Shown here: one piece after another, positions 1 to 8,529 of the stretch
Position numbering within the stretch: position 1 is the first letter of the stretch
Layout of the letters: each line of letters opens with the position of its first letter
NCBI GenBank assembly: GCA_013287085.1
Contig: JABDEM010000018.1
Location: 1-33,247, forward strand
DNA from: Gammaproteobacteria bacterium
Lineage (GTDB): Bacteria; Pseudomonadota; Gammaproteobacteria; DSM-16500
Direction: 5' to 3'
Length of the DNA: 33,247 bases
The notes under the pieces: model-generated
What the model saw: only the letters and a program-made list of their open reading frames with translations
What the model was told of the DNA's origin: nothing
The model's database searches: none
Made by a program: the position numbers and the translations under genes

Positions 1-650
1 AAAAACCTATTTTGGCTATTGTGGGGGGCTCTAAAGTATCCACTAAGTTGGCTTTATTAGAATCTTTAGTTCAAAAAGTCGATTATTTAATTGTAGGCGG
101 CGGTATTGCGAATACTTTTATTGCAGCCGAAGGTTATGCGGTAGGAAAATCACTTTATGAGCCGGATCTTTTAGATGAAGCTGAGCGTTTAATCATAGCT
201 GCTAAAAGTCGCGGCGCAGAAATTATTGTGCCCACCGATGTTGTGGTTGGCGAAAAACTTTCTGAAGAGTCCGAAAGTTCGATCCGTTTAGTATCACAAG
301 TGGATGATGATGAAAAAATTTATGATATAGGCCCTGATACCGCACAACATCTTGCTACTATTATTGATAAAGCGAAAACGATTTTATGGAATGGTCCAGT
401 GGGTGCTTTTGAAATTTCACATTTTGCTGAAGGAACCAAAGCGATTGCTCTGGCGATTGCTAATAGCAAAGCGTTTAGTATCGCAGGCGGTGGAGACACA
501 CTCGCTGCGATAGAAGAGTTTGGTATCGCCGATAAAATCGGCTACATTTCAACAGGCGGCGGTGCATTTCTTACTTTCTTGGAAGGTAAAAAATTGCCTG
601 CTATTGCAGCATTAGAAGAAAGTACTAAAAAAAGTGAAAAAATCTCATGA
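1..650 (+). CDS. pgk: phosphoglycerate kinase, C-terminal part (5' end outside window)
   Basis: Glycolytic enzyme converting 1,3-bisphosphoglycerate and ADP to 3-phosphoglycerate and ATP in the cytoplasm. The reading frame is open from base 3, so the apparent TTG start at 12 is not a start: codons upstream already read [15 protein letters not shown], the conserved family segment near residue 190. About half of the protein (roughly 215 residues) is present. It includes the nucleotide-binding segment WNGPVGAFE and the C-terminal [13 protein letters not shown] and [13 protein letters not shown] motifs. The stop codon overlaps the start of pyk by four bases (ATGA), so the two glycolytic genes are probably cotranscribed and translationally coupled. 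Confidence 0.96.
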   Translation, partial: KPILAIVGGSKVSTKLALLESLVQKVDYLIVGGGIANTFIAAEGYAVGKSLYEPDLLDEAERLIIAAKSRGAEIIVPTDVVVGEKLSEESESSIRLVSQVDDDEKIYDIGPDTAQHLATIIDKAKTILWNGPVGAFEISHFAEGTKAIALAIANSKAFSIAGGGDTLAAIEEFGIADKIGYISTGGGAFLTFLEGKKLPAIAALEESTKKSEKIS

Positions 651-2098
651 AACCATTACGTCGTACGAAAATTGTTATAACCTTAGGTCCTGCGGTTGAT
701 GATCCAGAAGTAATGCAACGAGTGATAGCGAATGGCGCCGATGTTTTCCGCGCTAATTTTTCGCATGGTGATTTAGCGACTCACGAAAAACGCATTGATC
801 AAGTGAGACAAATTGCAAAAAGTCAGGGCAAAGAAGTGGCAATTTTAGTTGATTTGCAAGGCCCTAAAATTCGTATTAGTCGTTTCAAAAACAAAAAAAT
901 AATCTTAAAAGAAGGTCAATCTTTTGTATTGGATACGGATTTAGGAACCAATGATGGAACGGAAGAAACCGTCGGTCTAGATTATAAAACTCTCCCTAAA
1001 GATGTACACGCGGGCGATACTTTATTGTTAGATGATGGCCGCATTGTGATGCAAGTTAAAAAAGTGCAGGGCGGACAAATTCATTGTATTGTGTTAGCAG
1101 GCGGTGATCTTTCAGATAATAAAGGCATTAACCGTTTAGGGGGTGGGCTATCAGCTGAAGCACTCACTGATAAAGACAAACAAGATATTAAAGATGCCGC
1201 ACGTCTGCATGCGGATTATTTAGCCGTTTCATTCCCCAGAAATGGAAAAGATATTCATCAGGCTCGTGATTTATTAAAAGCAGCCGGGGGACACGCGGGA
1301 ATTATTGCAAAAATAGAACGTACGGAAGCAATTGATAATTTAAATGATATTTTAGAAGCTTCTGACGCGGTCATGGTCGCACGTGGTGATTTAGGTGTTG
1401 AGATTGGCGATGCAGAATTGCCTGCGGCGCAAAAATTAATTATTCGCAGCGCGCGCAAATTTTGTAAACCCGTTATTACCGCCACTCAAATGTTAGATTC
1501 GATGACCAATAGCCCCATTCCAACACGAGCAGAAGTATTAGACGTTGCCAATGCAGTATTAGATGGAACGGATGCGGTGATGTTATCGCAAGAAACCGCA
1601 GTCGGAAAATATCCCGATAAAGCGGTCGCTGCGATGGATAGAATTTGTTTAAGCGCCGAAAAAAATCCGAGCTCAAAAGCATTGCGTCATCGTGTGGACG
1701 CTCGATTTGAGAGGGTCGATGAAGCGATTGCCGTTGCAACAATGAATACCGCCAATCATTTAGATATTAAAGCGATTATTGCTCTAACAGAATCCGGCAC
1801 TACGGCTTTACTAATGTCACGCGTTAAATCCAATATTCCCATTTATGGTTTAAGTCCACATATTACGACGCTAAGACGCTTAGCGCTTTACCGTGGCGTT
1901 TATCCTATTTTATTTGATGCAAGACATACGGATAGAAGAATTCTAAATCAATCCGCTGTTTCAGAATTACAAAACCGCGAAATTATTGATAATGGCGATT
2001 TAGTGATTTTGACGAAAGGCGATTTGATTGGAGTGCACGGTTCTACTAACTCAATGAAAATTGTGACGGTTGGTAGTTTGCCTAAAGTTGAGTTATAA
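647..2098 (+). CDS. pyk: pyruvate kinase
   Basis: Catalyses the last ATP-forming step of glycolysis, phosphoenolpyruvate plus ADP to pyruvate. The 483 residues match the usual bacterial length. The N-terminus has the family opening [12 protein letters not shown] followed by ANFSHGD; the central barrel carries [12 protein letters not shown] (substrate/metal site), [10 protein letters not shown] and the [13 protein letters not shown] signature; the C-terminal domain is complete. It follows pgk with a four-base overlap. A small unknown gene begins 23 bases downstream, so the transcript may continue. No sign of damage. Confidence 0.97.
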   Translation: MKPLRRTKIVITLGPAVDDPEVMQRVIANGADVFRANFSHGDLATHEKRIDQVRQIAKSQGKEVAILVDLQGPKIRISRFKNKKIILKEGQSFVLDTDLGTNDGTEETVGLDYKTLPKDVHAGDTLLLDDGRIVMQVKKVQGGQIHCIVLAGGDLSDNKGINRLGGGLSAEALTDKDKQDIKDAARLHADYLAVSFPRNGKDIHQARDLLKAAGGHAGIIAKIERTEAIDNLNDILEASDAVMVARGDLGVEIGDAELPAAQKLIIRSARKFCKPVITATQMLDSMTNSPIPTRAEVLDVANAVLDGTDAVMLSQETAVGKYPDKAVAAMDRICLSAEKNPSSKALRHRVDARFERVDEAIAVATMNTANHLDIKAIIALTESGTTALLMSRVKSNIPIYGLSPHITTLRRLALYRGVYPILFDARHTDRRILNQSAVSELQNREIIDNGDLVILTKGDLIGVHGSTNSMKIVTVGSLPKVEL

Positions 2099-2121
2099 CA
2101 AAAACAAGAAGGAAATTTATT

Positions 2122-2334
2122 ATGAATACACAGAGAAGACCGTCTCAAGAAATTACACTAACCCCAGCAGATCTTTATGCTTTGCTTCTCAAAGCTAAAG
2201 AAGGCGATGCTGAGAAATTGCTTAGATCAAAAATTAATTTGACAGAAGAGCAAATGCTAGCGATTAGAAGAAACCATGCAGATCAAACTAGATCTCCTGC
2301 AGGCGCTCCTAGACAGCTACAGGATGCTCGTTAA
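2122..2334 (+). CDS. small unknown protein, 70 aa
   Basis: Not a family I recognise. It has a good ribosome binding site (AGAAGGAAA, about seven bases before the ATG), is charged and mostly helical in appearance, and has no signal peptide or membrane segment. The central part, about residues 13 to 50, contains two possible helices (LTPADLYALLLKAKEGDAEK and LTEEQMLAIRRNHA); the last 18 residues are Pro/Ala/Arg-rich and probably disordered. It sits between pyk and the TPR-methyltransferase, whose ATG lies two bases after this stop, which suggests coupled expression. The strong ribosome binding site supports a real gene; function is unknown. Confidence 0.6.
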   Translation: MNTQRRPSQEITLTPADLYALLLKAKEGDAEKLLRSKINLTEEQMLAIRRNHADQTRSPAGAPRQLQDAR

Positions 2335-2336
2335 AG

Positions 2337-3845
2337 ATGGAAAAAAAAGGGAAGGATCCCCAAAGTGCGGAAGCGTTACATGCGTTGGGGATCGCTTCCG
2401 CTCAATCAAGAAATTATCGTGATGCCATAAACTATTTAAAAAAAGCGGTAGAACTAGACCCTAAAAATCCTGTGTTGCAATTGCATTTAGCGAATGCCTT
2501 AAAGCTAGAATCATTATTTTCTGAAGCAGAGAAAGTCTTAAAAAAAATCATCGCAGATCATCCAGATTATATTCAGGCTTATCATAATCTAGGCACTACT
2601 TATTTTGATTTAGGTAAGCTAGAAGATGCTATTTATTATTATCAATTAGCGATTTCGAAAGCCCCCAAATATCAAGATGCTTATTACAATTTGGGTTTGG
2701 CTTTGTTAAAAAATAATAATTATGTTGAGGCGATTAAAGCATTTCAGGATTTGTTAAAACTACAACCCGAACATTTTGCCGGACGATTTCATTTAGCTTG
2801 CGCGCTACTTAAAGATGATAAAATAGAAGAGTCTCTAAAAGAATTTTTATTAATCGACGCCTCCCATCCTTATCATTTAGAAACCCAAATCAATATGGCG
2901 ACTGCTTTTTTAAAAAAAGGCAAATTAGTAGAAGCCAAACAACATTATTTGCGAGCCTTATCGCTCGCCCCAGAAGATGTGCAGATTCTATTTAATTTGG
3001 GTGTCGTGAGCATGCAACAAGGTATCGTTGATAGCGCGATTCGATATTATCAACGCTGCGTAGAAATAGATGCCGATTATTTCCCCGCCTATAATAATTT
3101 AGGCGTAGCCTTTTTAACCAAACACCAACATGATTTTGCGCTACGTTATTTTCGCGAAGCGCTACGTATCCAACCCAGCAATAAATCACTACAACATATT
3201 ATTAAAGTTATTTCTGAAAACCAAAAATTATTAACATCACCTCCAGAATACATCCAAACGCTTTTTGATTCATATGCAGAGCATTATGATTACCATTTAT
3301 TACAAGGCTTAAACTATCAAGTTCCGCAAATTTTATTTCAAGCGGTCAGCAAATATTTAACTTCTGATTTGGACATACTCGATTTAGGTTGCGGTACCGG
3401 TTTGTGTGGGCTTTACTTTAAACCGAATGCCAAAAAATTAGTGGGCGTTGATTTATCAGAAAAAATGTTAGCTTTTGCCAAAGAAAAAAATTGTTATGAC
3501 GAATTAATTTGCGCGGAAATAAATACCTATTTAGCGAACACTAAAGATCAATTTGATATAGTCATAGCAGGCGATGCATTAGTGTATGTCGGCGACTTAA
3601 CGGATGTTTTTAGTAATGTCAGTAAAATACTTAAAAAAGACGGTTTATTTTTGTTTAATGCGGAAATATCTGCAAAGAAAGAATTTGTTTTATTGCCTAC
3701 AGGCAGATTTGCGCATCAAAAAGCGTGGATTACTAAACTTGCTAAAACCAATAATCTAGAAGTTCTGCACTATCAAACAATTGTTTCCCGTCTGCAAAAC
3801 AATGAGCCCTTAGAGGGGCAGGTGTTTGTCTTGCGGCGTTTGTAA
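2337..3845 (+). CDS. TPR-repeat protein with C-terminal SAM-dependent methyltransferase domain
   Basis: A 502-residue two-part protein. Residues about 10 to 285 form roughly eight tetratricopeptide repeats with the usual A/L/Y-x2-LG...A...Y..A pattern (for example HNLGTTYFDLGKLEDAIYYY). These make a helical solenoid for protein binding. Residues about 300 to 500 are a class I methyltransferase: the lead-in SPPEYIQTLFDSYAEHYD, motif I DLGCGTGLCGLYF, the acidic VGVDLSEKML strand and a post-motif IVIAGDALVYV. This matches the family described as predicted methyltransferases with TPR repeats. The substrate is unknown, probably a protein or glycan presented by the TPRs. There is no strong ribosome binding site in front of the ATG; expression likely depends on coupling to the small upstream gene. 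Confidence 0.85.
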   Translation: MEKKGKDPQSAEALHALGIASAQSRNYRDAINYLKKAVELDPKNPVLQLHLANALKLESLFSEAEKVLKKIIADHPDYIQAYHNLGTTYFDLGKLEDAIYYYQLAISKAPKYQDAYYNLGLALLKNNNYVEAIKAFQDLLKLQPEHFAGRFHLACALLKDDKIEESLKEFLLIDASHPYHLETQINMATAFLKKGKLVEAKQHYLRALSLAPEDVQILFNLGVVSMQQGIVDSAIRYYQRCVEIDADYFPAYNNLGVAFLTKHQHDFALRYFREALRIQPSNKSLQHIIKVISENQKLLTSPPEYIQTLFDSYAEHYDYHLLQGLNYQVPQILFQAVSKYLTSDLDILDLGCGTGLCGLYFKPNAKKLVGVDLSEKMLAFAKEKNCYDELICAEINTYLANTKDQFDIVIAGDALVYVGDLTDVFSNVSKILKKDGLFLFNAEISAKKEFVLLPTGRFAHQKAWITKLAKTNNLEVLHYQTIVSRLQNNEPLEGQVFVLRRL

Positions 3846-3950
3846 TCAATCTGATATACTCCCCGCGTAAATTTCTAACACGCCTCGCTTTTTAATCACC
3901 CCTTTTCTCAATTTCAAACAGCCCCAAGCCCCCATTTCTTTTTAGGAAGG

Positions 3951-4004
3951 ATGGCTTATAGTTTGCGAAAAAAGGCGGTTGACGTTAGGCACACATTGTC
4001 ATAA
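3951..4004 (+). pseudogene. possible remnant of the 5' end of an IS630-type transposase gene
   Basis: A 17-codon reading frame preceded by a strong ribosome binding site (AGGAAGG) reads MAYSLRKKAVDVRHTLS. The first eleven residues resemble the typical IS630-family transposase opening (MAYS-x-x-LRKKAV) with two residues missing. Nothing further of a transposase is visible. If real, it is a scar of a deleted insertion sequence just upstream of the toxin-antitoxin pair, and the remnant supplies the -35 hexamer of that pair's promoter. The match is short, so chance resemblance cannot be excluded. Confidence 0.25.
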
Positions 4005-4007
4005 TAT
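3979..4007 (+). promoter_or_regulatory. sigma-70 type promoter of the toxin-antitoxin pair
   Basis: TTGACG at 3979-3984 and TAATAT at 4002-4007 are separated by exactly 17 bases, a near-consensus vegetative promoter. The ATG of the (frameshifted) toxin lies only 13 bases after the -10 element, so the transcript would be nearly leaderless and the AGGAG at 4010-4014 would lie at or before the start point. Confidence 0.6.
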
Positions 4008-4019
4008 AAAGGAGTAACG

Positions 4020-4294
4020 ATGGATATAATATTTGATTGGAATGATGAAAAAAATAGCACATTAAGAGTCTCGCGCGGTATAGGCTTCGAGGAAATTTAG
4101 AGGCTATGGAGAATGGTGATTTGTTAGCTGTAGAGGAGCATCCAAACTCAGAGAAATATAAGAATCAAAAAATATATGTGGTCGAAATTAATGATTATGT
4201 CTACTTAGTACCCTTTTTAAGAGATGGGAATAAAATATTTCTTAAAACTATTATTCCTAATCGAAAAGCCACAAAAAAATATCTGAATAAATAA
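4020..4294 (+). pseudogene. BrnT-like (DUF497 superfamily) toxin, frameshifted
   Basis: Two adjacent frames together encode one BrnT-type RNase toxin of about 92 residues. The first (4020-4100) reads MDIIFDWNDEKNSTL...GIGFEEI and then hits TAG. The second picks up at about 4097 as LEAMENGDLLAVEEH and ends at 4294 after KTIIPNRKATKKYL, the conserved C-terminal R/K-A-T block. Loss of a single base at about 4095-4096 (GAA AT TTA) explains the break. The family pairs with a downstream CopG/BrnA-like antitoxin, which is present and intact here. An internal ATG at 4106 could still make a 62-residue fragment lacking the N-terminal WDxxK region. A sequencing error in the AAATTT stretch is the alternative to real inactivation. 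Confidence 0.7.
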
Positions 4295-4303
4295 GGAGAA
4301 GTT

Positions 4304-4570
4304 ATGAAGCAAAAAAAAATCAGATTAAGCCCGGAAGAAAAGGCGATAAAAAATTCCTTTAATCGTGGAGAGTGGAAGTCAGCTTCTAACGCAAAAAAGG
4401 AAATGGCACTGGCAAAAAAAGCAGCAAAAAACTTTTCGCGTAAAGATGCAAGAATTAATATTCGACTATCGAGCAGTGATTTAGAGCGTATTAAAGAAAA
4501 AGCAGCTGTCGAGGGTATTCCTTACCAAACCTTGATTGCTAGTATTTTACATAAATACGCTGCTGGTTAA
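4304..4570 (+). CDS. CopG/BrnA-like antitoxin
   Basis: An 88-residue basic protein with a perfect ribosome binding site (AAGGAG) placed seven bases before its ATG. The first 45 residues are Lys/Arg-rich. Residues about 50 to 86 form a ribbon-helix-helix-like segment (RINIRLSSSDLERIKEKAA, then GIPYQTLIASILHKY), the usual DNA-binding part of antitoxins partnered with BrnT-like toxins. It starts nine bases after the toxin reading frame, so the pair forms one operon. Such antitoxins neutralise the toxin and repress their own promoter. Here it persists although the toxin frame appears broken. Confidence 0.75.
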   Translation: MKQKKIRLSPEEKAIKNSFNRGEWKSASNAKKEMALAKKAAKNFSRKDARINIRLSSSDLERIKEKAAVEGIPYQTLIASILHKYAAG

Positions 4571-4595
4571 TTTCTCATCTTGGTATTAAATAACA

Positions 4596-4616
4596 ACCCT
4601 CTTTGAAAAAGAGGGT
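4596..4616. terminator. hairpin between convergent genes
   Basis: Nine-base perfect stem ACCCTCTTT / AAAGAGGGT with a GAA loop, lying between the antitoxin (+) and the PP2C-like gene (-). The T-tract on the plus side (4627-4631) starts about ten bases after the stem, so termination strength is uncertain. Confidence 0.5.
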
Positions 4617-4628
4617 GTGTGAAGGTTT

Positions 4629-6155
4629 TTAACGCGGGCTTAGCGCGGCCGCAGCTGCTGGACCCTCAACCTTAGGCGCCGTCTCATGTTTTCTCTTCGC
4701 AGCACGTTCAGGCCCATTGTGCTTCACCCAGTCAGTATAGAGATATTGAAACTCTTCATTATCTGCATAACTTTCTTTAGGCTTAGATACAAGATTATAT
4801 AAATATTGAGTTTCATGTTGTCGTGAGCTTACCCAATAAGTCCAGTAATTATAATGTCTTGCATTTGCAGTCAATGATAGCAACGTTAATCTCCCAATAC
4901 CGTTGTGCACAGCCTCTCTTAGTGAATGCTCGGGAGTGTTTAGTGTATGCTGCATTTGTCCAATTCCGGTCGGAACACTTTTTTTCCAAATGGTTTTTGT
5001 TTTCCAATATTCCTCATCCTTAATAATATCCAGCAACACTTCAGGTGTTGCTACTAGCTTCCAAGGATTTTTTGTTAAACGCATTTTGCCAAAGGCATAA
5101 GTATCGCCAAAGTAGAAATTTTTCCCTTCAGCGGAAGGCACTGCCTTATGCTTATTATAATTATCCGATGCCATTTGCAAGGTGGCATCATACATTTTTT
5201 TTAATAGTTCCGAGAGTTCTTTGGGCGGAAGATGAATCAGTTCTTCGATGGTGGGGGATTTAAAAAGACCCTCTGCTTTAGATTCTTCACCTCTAGCCTG
5301 ATTATATTCCAAAAGAATTTTATCAACTCCATCCGTAGCAGCAAATAATAAATCATCGTCTTGAAAATCTTCTATACTAACTTCTAATTCACGAACTGCC
5401 TTACTGTATTCATCCATGCGTTTTTGATAGTCAGGAGAAGTGAGATCTATAGCTGTTGGCATAAGTACGTTAGCTGTTTCATGTTTGGCCTTACGTAAGG
5501 GCTTAACTGCACCTTCGAGGCTTAATTGATATATTTCATTGCCACCTATACCGAAACTTACGACTTTAGTCCTGCCTGTTGGTGTAACAAAAGGAATGGC
5601 TAAACTGATTGTAAATTGACTGGCTATTTCTCTTAAGCCGTGGAGAGCTTGAAAAGTGTATCTTCCTGGTTCATCGCAAATACTATTGATGCTACGTATT
5701 AAACCTTGCGCAAGTTGCGCCACTCTTGCTCTTCCGGAGGCATTATCTTCAAAAGTTGATGCTACATCTGATTTAAATTTTAAAATAGCGGCTTTAATGT
5801 TGGGATCGTTGGTGATTTGAGGAATATGTTCTGGCTTAGAGGATTTAGAGCCGCCATCTGCAATTAATAAATAAGGGTAATCTTCTGTTAAGTGAACGGC
5901 AAAGGCATCGGTACCTATCCATGTCCGCTGGCTCGCATCGTCTATTCTTGAATCAGCAATTAAAGAACCTAAGCTTCCTGTTACTAGTGACTCTATGGGG
6001 GAAACATACTCTTCCGAATATTTAGAATTTCCTACAGTGCGGGGCCCTTGTTCAGGATCAGCATTGGTGCCCTCTAAAGGTAAAGGCTTAATACGAATGG
6101 AACCTACGTTAAATAAAATAGGAGGAAACGGTTTAGCAGGTTTTTCACTTGGCAT
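4629..6155 (-). CDS. PP2C (PPM)-like protein, candidate secreted effector
   Basis: 508 residues from the ATG at 6155, chosen because an AAAGAGA ribosome binding site precedes it. An upstream in-frame ATG at 6221 has none. I see a divergent metal-dependent protein phosphatase (PPM) outline in the right order: WIGTDAFAVHL...PYLLIADGG near residue 100 (the DGHGG-type metal motif), VVSFGIGGNEIYQLS near 200, DDLLFAATDGVDKIL near 280 (equivalent of DDFLLLASDG) and NFYFGDTYAFGKMRL near 360 (equivalent of the DDxT motif). The last 150 residues match nothing I know and end in a Lys/Arg- then Ala-rich tail. No signal peptide or membrane segment. Eukaryote-like phosphatases without neighbours of related function are common among Legionellales effectors; substrate and activity are unknown. 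Confidence 0.5.
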   Translation of the reverse strand: MPSEKPAKPFPPILFNVGSIRIKPLPLEGTNADPEQGPRTVGNSKYSEEYVSPIESLVTGSLGSLIADSRIDDASQRTWIGTDAFAVHLTEDYPYLLIADGGSKSSKPEHIPQITNDPNIKAAILKFKSDVASTFEDNASGRARVAQLAQGLIRSINSICDEPGRYTFQALHGLREIASQFTISLAIPFVTPTGRTKVVSFGIGGNEIYQLSLEGAVKPLRKAKHETANVLMPTAIDLTSPDYQKRMDEYSKAVRELEVSIEDFQDDDLLFAATDGVDKILLEYNQARGEESKAEGLFKSPTIEELIHLPPKELSELLKKMYDATLQMASDNYNKHKAVPSAEGKNFYFGDTYAFGKMRLTKNPWKLVATPEVLLDIIKDEEYWKTKTIWKKSVPTGIGQMQHTLNTPEHSLREAVHNGIGRLTLLSLTANARHYNYWTYWVSSRQHETQYLYNLVSKPKESYADNEEFQYLYTDWVKHNGPERAAKRKHETAPKVEGPAAAAALSPR

Positions 6156-6268
6156 TTTATTCTCTTTGATAAGGTTAATAAGAAAATTGAGTGGGCCAGA
6201 CAATAGAGGGTGGTACAACATTTGTCAATATGCTAAATTTGAAGCATTATCGTGCTCAAAAGGACACT

Positions 6269-7540
6269 ATGAAAAAGTACGGGTTGCTAATAATAGCCTT
6301 ACTAGGAACATGGATACTCACTTCCTGTTCGACCAACCCTTTTCAAAGCTGTAGCTATCCTTGCGCAAATCGCGATCTTTTAACTGAAACTTGGTTACAG
6401 CAAGTCAATGCTAACCCCGAACGCTGGATTTGTAATGCCTCCCACTGGTTTTTAACGGGGGAACCCAATGAGCTTGAATGTTATGCCCGAGGGCCGTTTG
6501 TTAAAGCAATGACCGTGTCTGAAGTCCATGTGCCTGATTTTACCAATCTTAAAGTGAGTGGAAATTTTAGGATTCAATTGATAGGTCAGCAACGCCATAA
6601 TTCTGTAGTGATCGTAGGGCCTAATGATCAAGTGGTACGCGCGGCGGTTGAAATGCGGGATTGTACGTTATCCATACATCCAACCAGAGAGTGCCCGGGA
6701 CCAGTGGATCAAGTCATCATTCGTATTGGGTTACGTAATTTAAATAATATTACTTATGCGGGCACAGGATTAATAGAAGGTCGCGATATTACCAGTAATG
6801 CTTTAAGTATTACTTCTTTTGGTAGCGGTAATATTTTATTAATGGGCGCTATGAATCTTACTAATGTAACGCAATGGGGTTCGGGAACTATTACAGTCAT
6901 GGGAGTGTGCGCACCTTGTCTTAATGTTTTAGTCAATGGCTGTGGTAGCGTTAATTTAAGTGGTCGCTTAGGATTAAGATCTATTACGCATTGCGGCAAT
7001 GGAATCATTAATTTAATTGGGGCTGATACCAGCGGATTAACTATTTATGCAACAGGGAATGGTTTAACAACGGTCGTAGGCTATGCCAATGTTAGAAGAA
7101 TTGTCGCAAGAGATTGTAGTCGCGTTTATCTTTATTGGGTGAATGCGAATATTGTTGACCTAACAGCGACAGAGGGCGCGCGCATTGGTTTAGCGGGGAT
7201 TACGAATTGTTTGAATGCTAATCTTTCGGGAAGTTCACGCTTTGAAGGCCGATATTTACATGCAGATAATGTCTTTGTTCATACTTTTAATACTTCACAT
7301 GCCAATGTTGCGCCAGATACTAAAATCTTTGCAGCGTCGTCACAAAGCAGCACGATTTATTTCTTAGGTTCACCGAAAATGGTTTCTAAATATACCCAAC
7401 AACCGGGCTTGGTTTTAGGTTTGGATAATGAAATTCAAGTCATGCCTTGTGTGGGTTTGGCGCCACCTAATGTCGTTCGCTGTCCTGAAGTGTCCTGTGG
7501 TGTTCAGGTGACGCCTTATAAATTGTCATATTTCCGCTGA
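6269..7540 (+). CDS. lipoprotein with GIN/DUF2807-type beta-helix domain
   Basis: The start at 6269 is supported by AAAAGGA just upstream and by the signal peptide it gives: MKKYGLLIIALLGTWILTSC, with lipobox LTSC and acylated Cys20. A frame start at 6191 would bury this signal. The 423-residue product opens its main domain with VHVPDFTNLKVSGNFRIQL, typical of DUF2807 (putative auto-transporter adhesin head, GIN domain). It then continues as many short beta repeats of the kind GSGNILLMG, GSGTITVMG, GCGSVNLSG, GNGIINLIG and GNGLTTVVG, consistent with a right-handed parallel beta-helix. Likely anchored in the outer membrane or periplasm; role unknown, perhaps adhesion or envelope structure. Several Cys residues near the N- and C-termini may form disulfides. 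Its 3' end overlaps the convergent peptidase gene by 15 bases. Confidence 0.75.
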   Translation: MKKYGLLIIALLGTWILTSCSTNPFQSCSYPCANRDLLTETWLQQVNANPERWICNASHWFLTGEPNELECYARGPFVKAMTVSEVHVPDFTNLKVSGNFRIQLIGQQRHNSVVIVGPNDQVVRAAVEMRDCTLSIHPTRECPGPVDQVIIRIGLRNLNNITYAGTGLIEGRDITSNALSITSFGSGNILLMGAMNLTNVTQWGSGTITVMGVCAPCLNVLVNGCGSVNLSGRLGLRSITHCGNGIINLIGADTSGLTIYATGNGLTTVVGYANVRRIVARDCSRVYLYWVNANIVDLTATEGARIGLAGITNCLNANLSGSSRFEGRYLHADNVFVHTFNTSHANVAPDTKIFAASSQSSTIYFLGSPKMVSKYTQQPGLVLGLDNEIQVMPCVGLAPPNVVRCPEVSCGVQVTPYKLSYFR

Positions 7541-8467
7541 CATTTTAATATGTTTATCATTGAGCCCCAAAGACGATCCAATTGGGCCGACTAATGATTT
7601 CAATAAGCTGCTGCTAGCTCTGCTATAGTCTTTGTAGTGATTGACTTTAAATTCTTTTTGCATGACATCTGAAACATTTCCTAATCCATCGACTAAACCT
7701 AATTTTAAAGCGCTTTGACCTGACCAAAAATCACCGGTAAATAAACTTTCAGGCGGTGCGGTTAATTTACCTTTACGTCCTTCTAACACTACTTGATTAA
7801 AGTTTTGATGCACTTCATTGATGATGCTATTTACTTTGTCCTGATCTTCTTTGGTTTGCGGTAAGAACATATCTAAACGATCTTTATTGGAACCTGAAAT
7901 ATAAACTCGACGTTCAATTCCCACTTTTTTCAATAGCTCGGGGAAACCAAAGCCTTTCATGGCAACACCAATAGATCCAGTAATAGTATTAGGATTGACA
8001 TAAATTTTATCAGCGCTTACCGCAACATAATAAGCACCCGAGGCTAAAGTATCTTCCCCGACGACGATCACTTCTTTGTGATATTTTTTCTTAAACCCTA
8101 AAATCGCATCGTGAATAATTGCAGATTGGACGGGTGATCCGCCACCAGAATCGATATCCAAAATCACCCCTTTGGCTTCTCGGTCTGAAAAAGCGCTTTT
8201 TAATTGCGGGATGACTTGATCTGCGGAAAAACTTTCCCCTGAGCCAATATTGCCTTCTAACTGGATTAACGCGACATAGCCTTTGCCACCTTCTCCGTAA
8301 AGTGTCGTCATTTCATTGGTCCCCGAAAAGGACCACATTAAAAATATAATAATTAAAAGCACAATAAAAAACCGAAAATTTTTCCAACGACGGTCCGAGC
8401 GCTTTTCTTTAATGAGTTCGCGGACTAAAACTGCGTTTAAGTCAGAAGGAGTGAAGGAGTCTTTCAT
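7526..8467 (-). CDS. sppA: signal peptide peptidase SppA-type S49 serine peptidase
   Basis: Membrane-anchored protease that degrades cleaved signal peptides and other membrane peptides. The 313-residue length is that of the short (single-domain) SppA. Residues about 31 to 47 are one membrane helix (FRFFIVLLIIIFLMWSF) after a basic cytoplasmic stretch. The S49 fold follows: VILDIDSGGGSPVQS, the nucleophile Ser143 in LASGAYYVA, the oxyanion region TITGSIGV, and the general-base Lys195 in SGSNKDRLDMF. It is transcribed away from the cytochrome oxidase operon; the 62-base divergent gap holds the promoters of both. Confidence 0.9.
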   Translation of the reverse strand: MKDSFTPSDLNAVLVRELIKEKRSDRRWKNFRFFIVLLIIIFLMWSFSGTNEMTTLYGEGGKGYVALIQLEGNIGSGESFSADQVIPQLKSAFSDREAKGVILDIDSGGGSPVQSAIIHDAILGFKKKYHKEVIVVGEDTLASGAYYVAVSADKIYVNPNTITGSIGVAMKGFGFPELLKKVGIERRVYISGSNKDRLDMFLPQTKEDQDKVNSIINEVHQNFNQVVLEGRKGKLTAPPESLFTGDFWSGQSALKLGLVDGLGNVSDVMQKEFKVNHYKDYSRASSSLLKSLVGPIGSSLGLNDKHIKMSAEI

Positions 8468-8473
8468 GTTTGG

Positions 8474-8502
8474 TTACCTTTAGTCATAATGAACGCTATA
8501 CT
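8474..8502 (+). promoter_or_regulatory. possible promoter of the cytochrome oxidase operon
   Basis: TATACT (8497-8502) is preceded 17 bases upstream by TTACCT (8474-8479). The -10 is good and the -35 weak. It lies in the short gap between the divergent sppA and coxB genes, where a coxB promoter is expected. Confidence 0.4.
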
Positions 8503-8529
8503 TATAAGTTGTAGTTACAGGATAGAACT

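Noticed and set aside
12-14. TTG at 12 as start of pgk
   Set aside because: Upstream in-frame codons already encode conserved Pgk residues; the gene enters the window from the left.
1258-2148. Minus-strand open frames inside pyk
   Set aside because: They are antisense shadows of a well-conserved gene, without ribosome binding sites or recognisable products.
6191-6268. Upstream in-frame start at 6191 for the lipoprotein
   Set aside because: It has no ribosome binding site and would place the lipoprotein signal peptide inside the protein.
5995-6354. Plus-strand frame of 119 codons overlapping the start of the PP2C-like gene
   Set aside because: It is antisense to the coding sequence and overlaps the lipoprotein signal in another frame; no family likeness.
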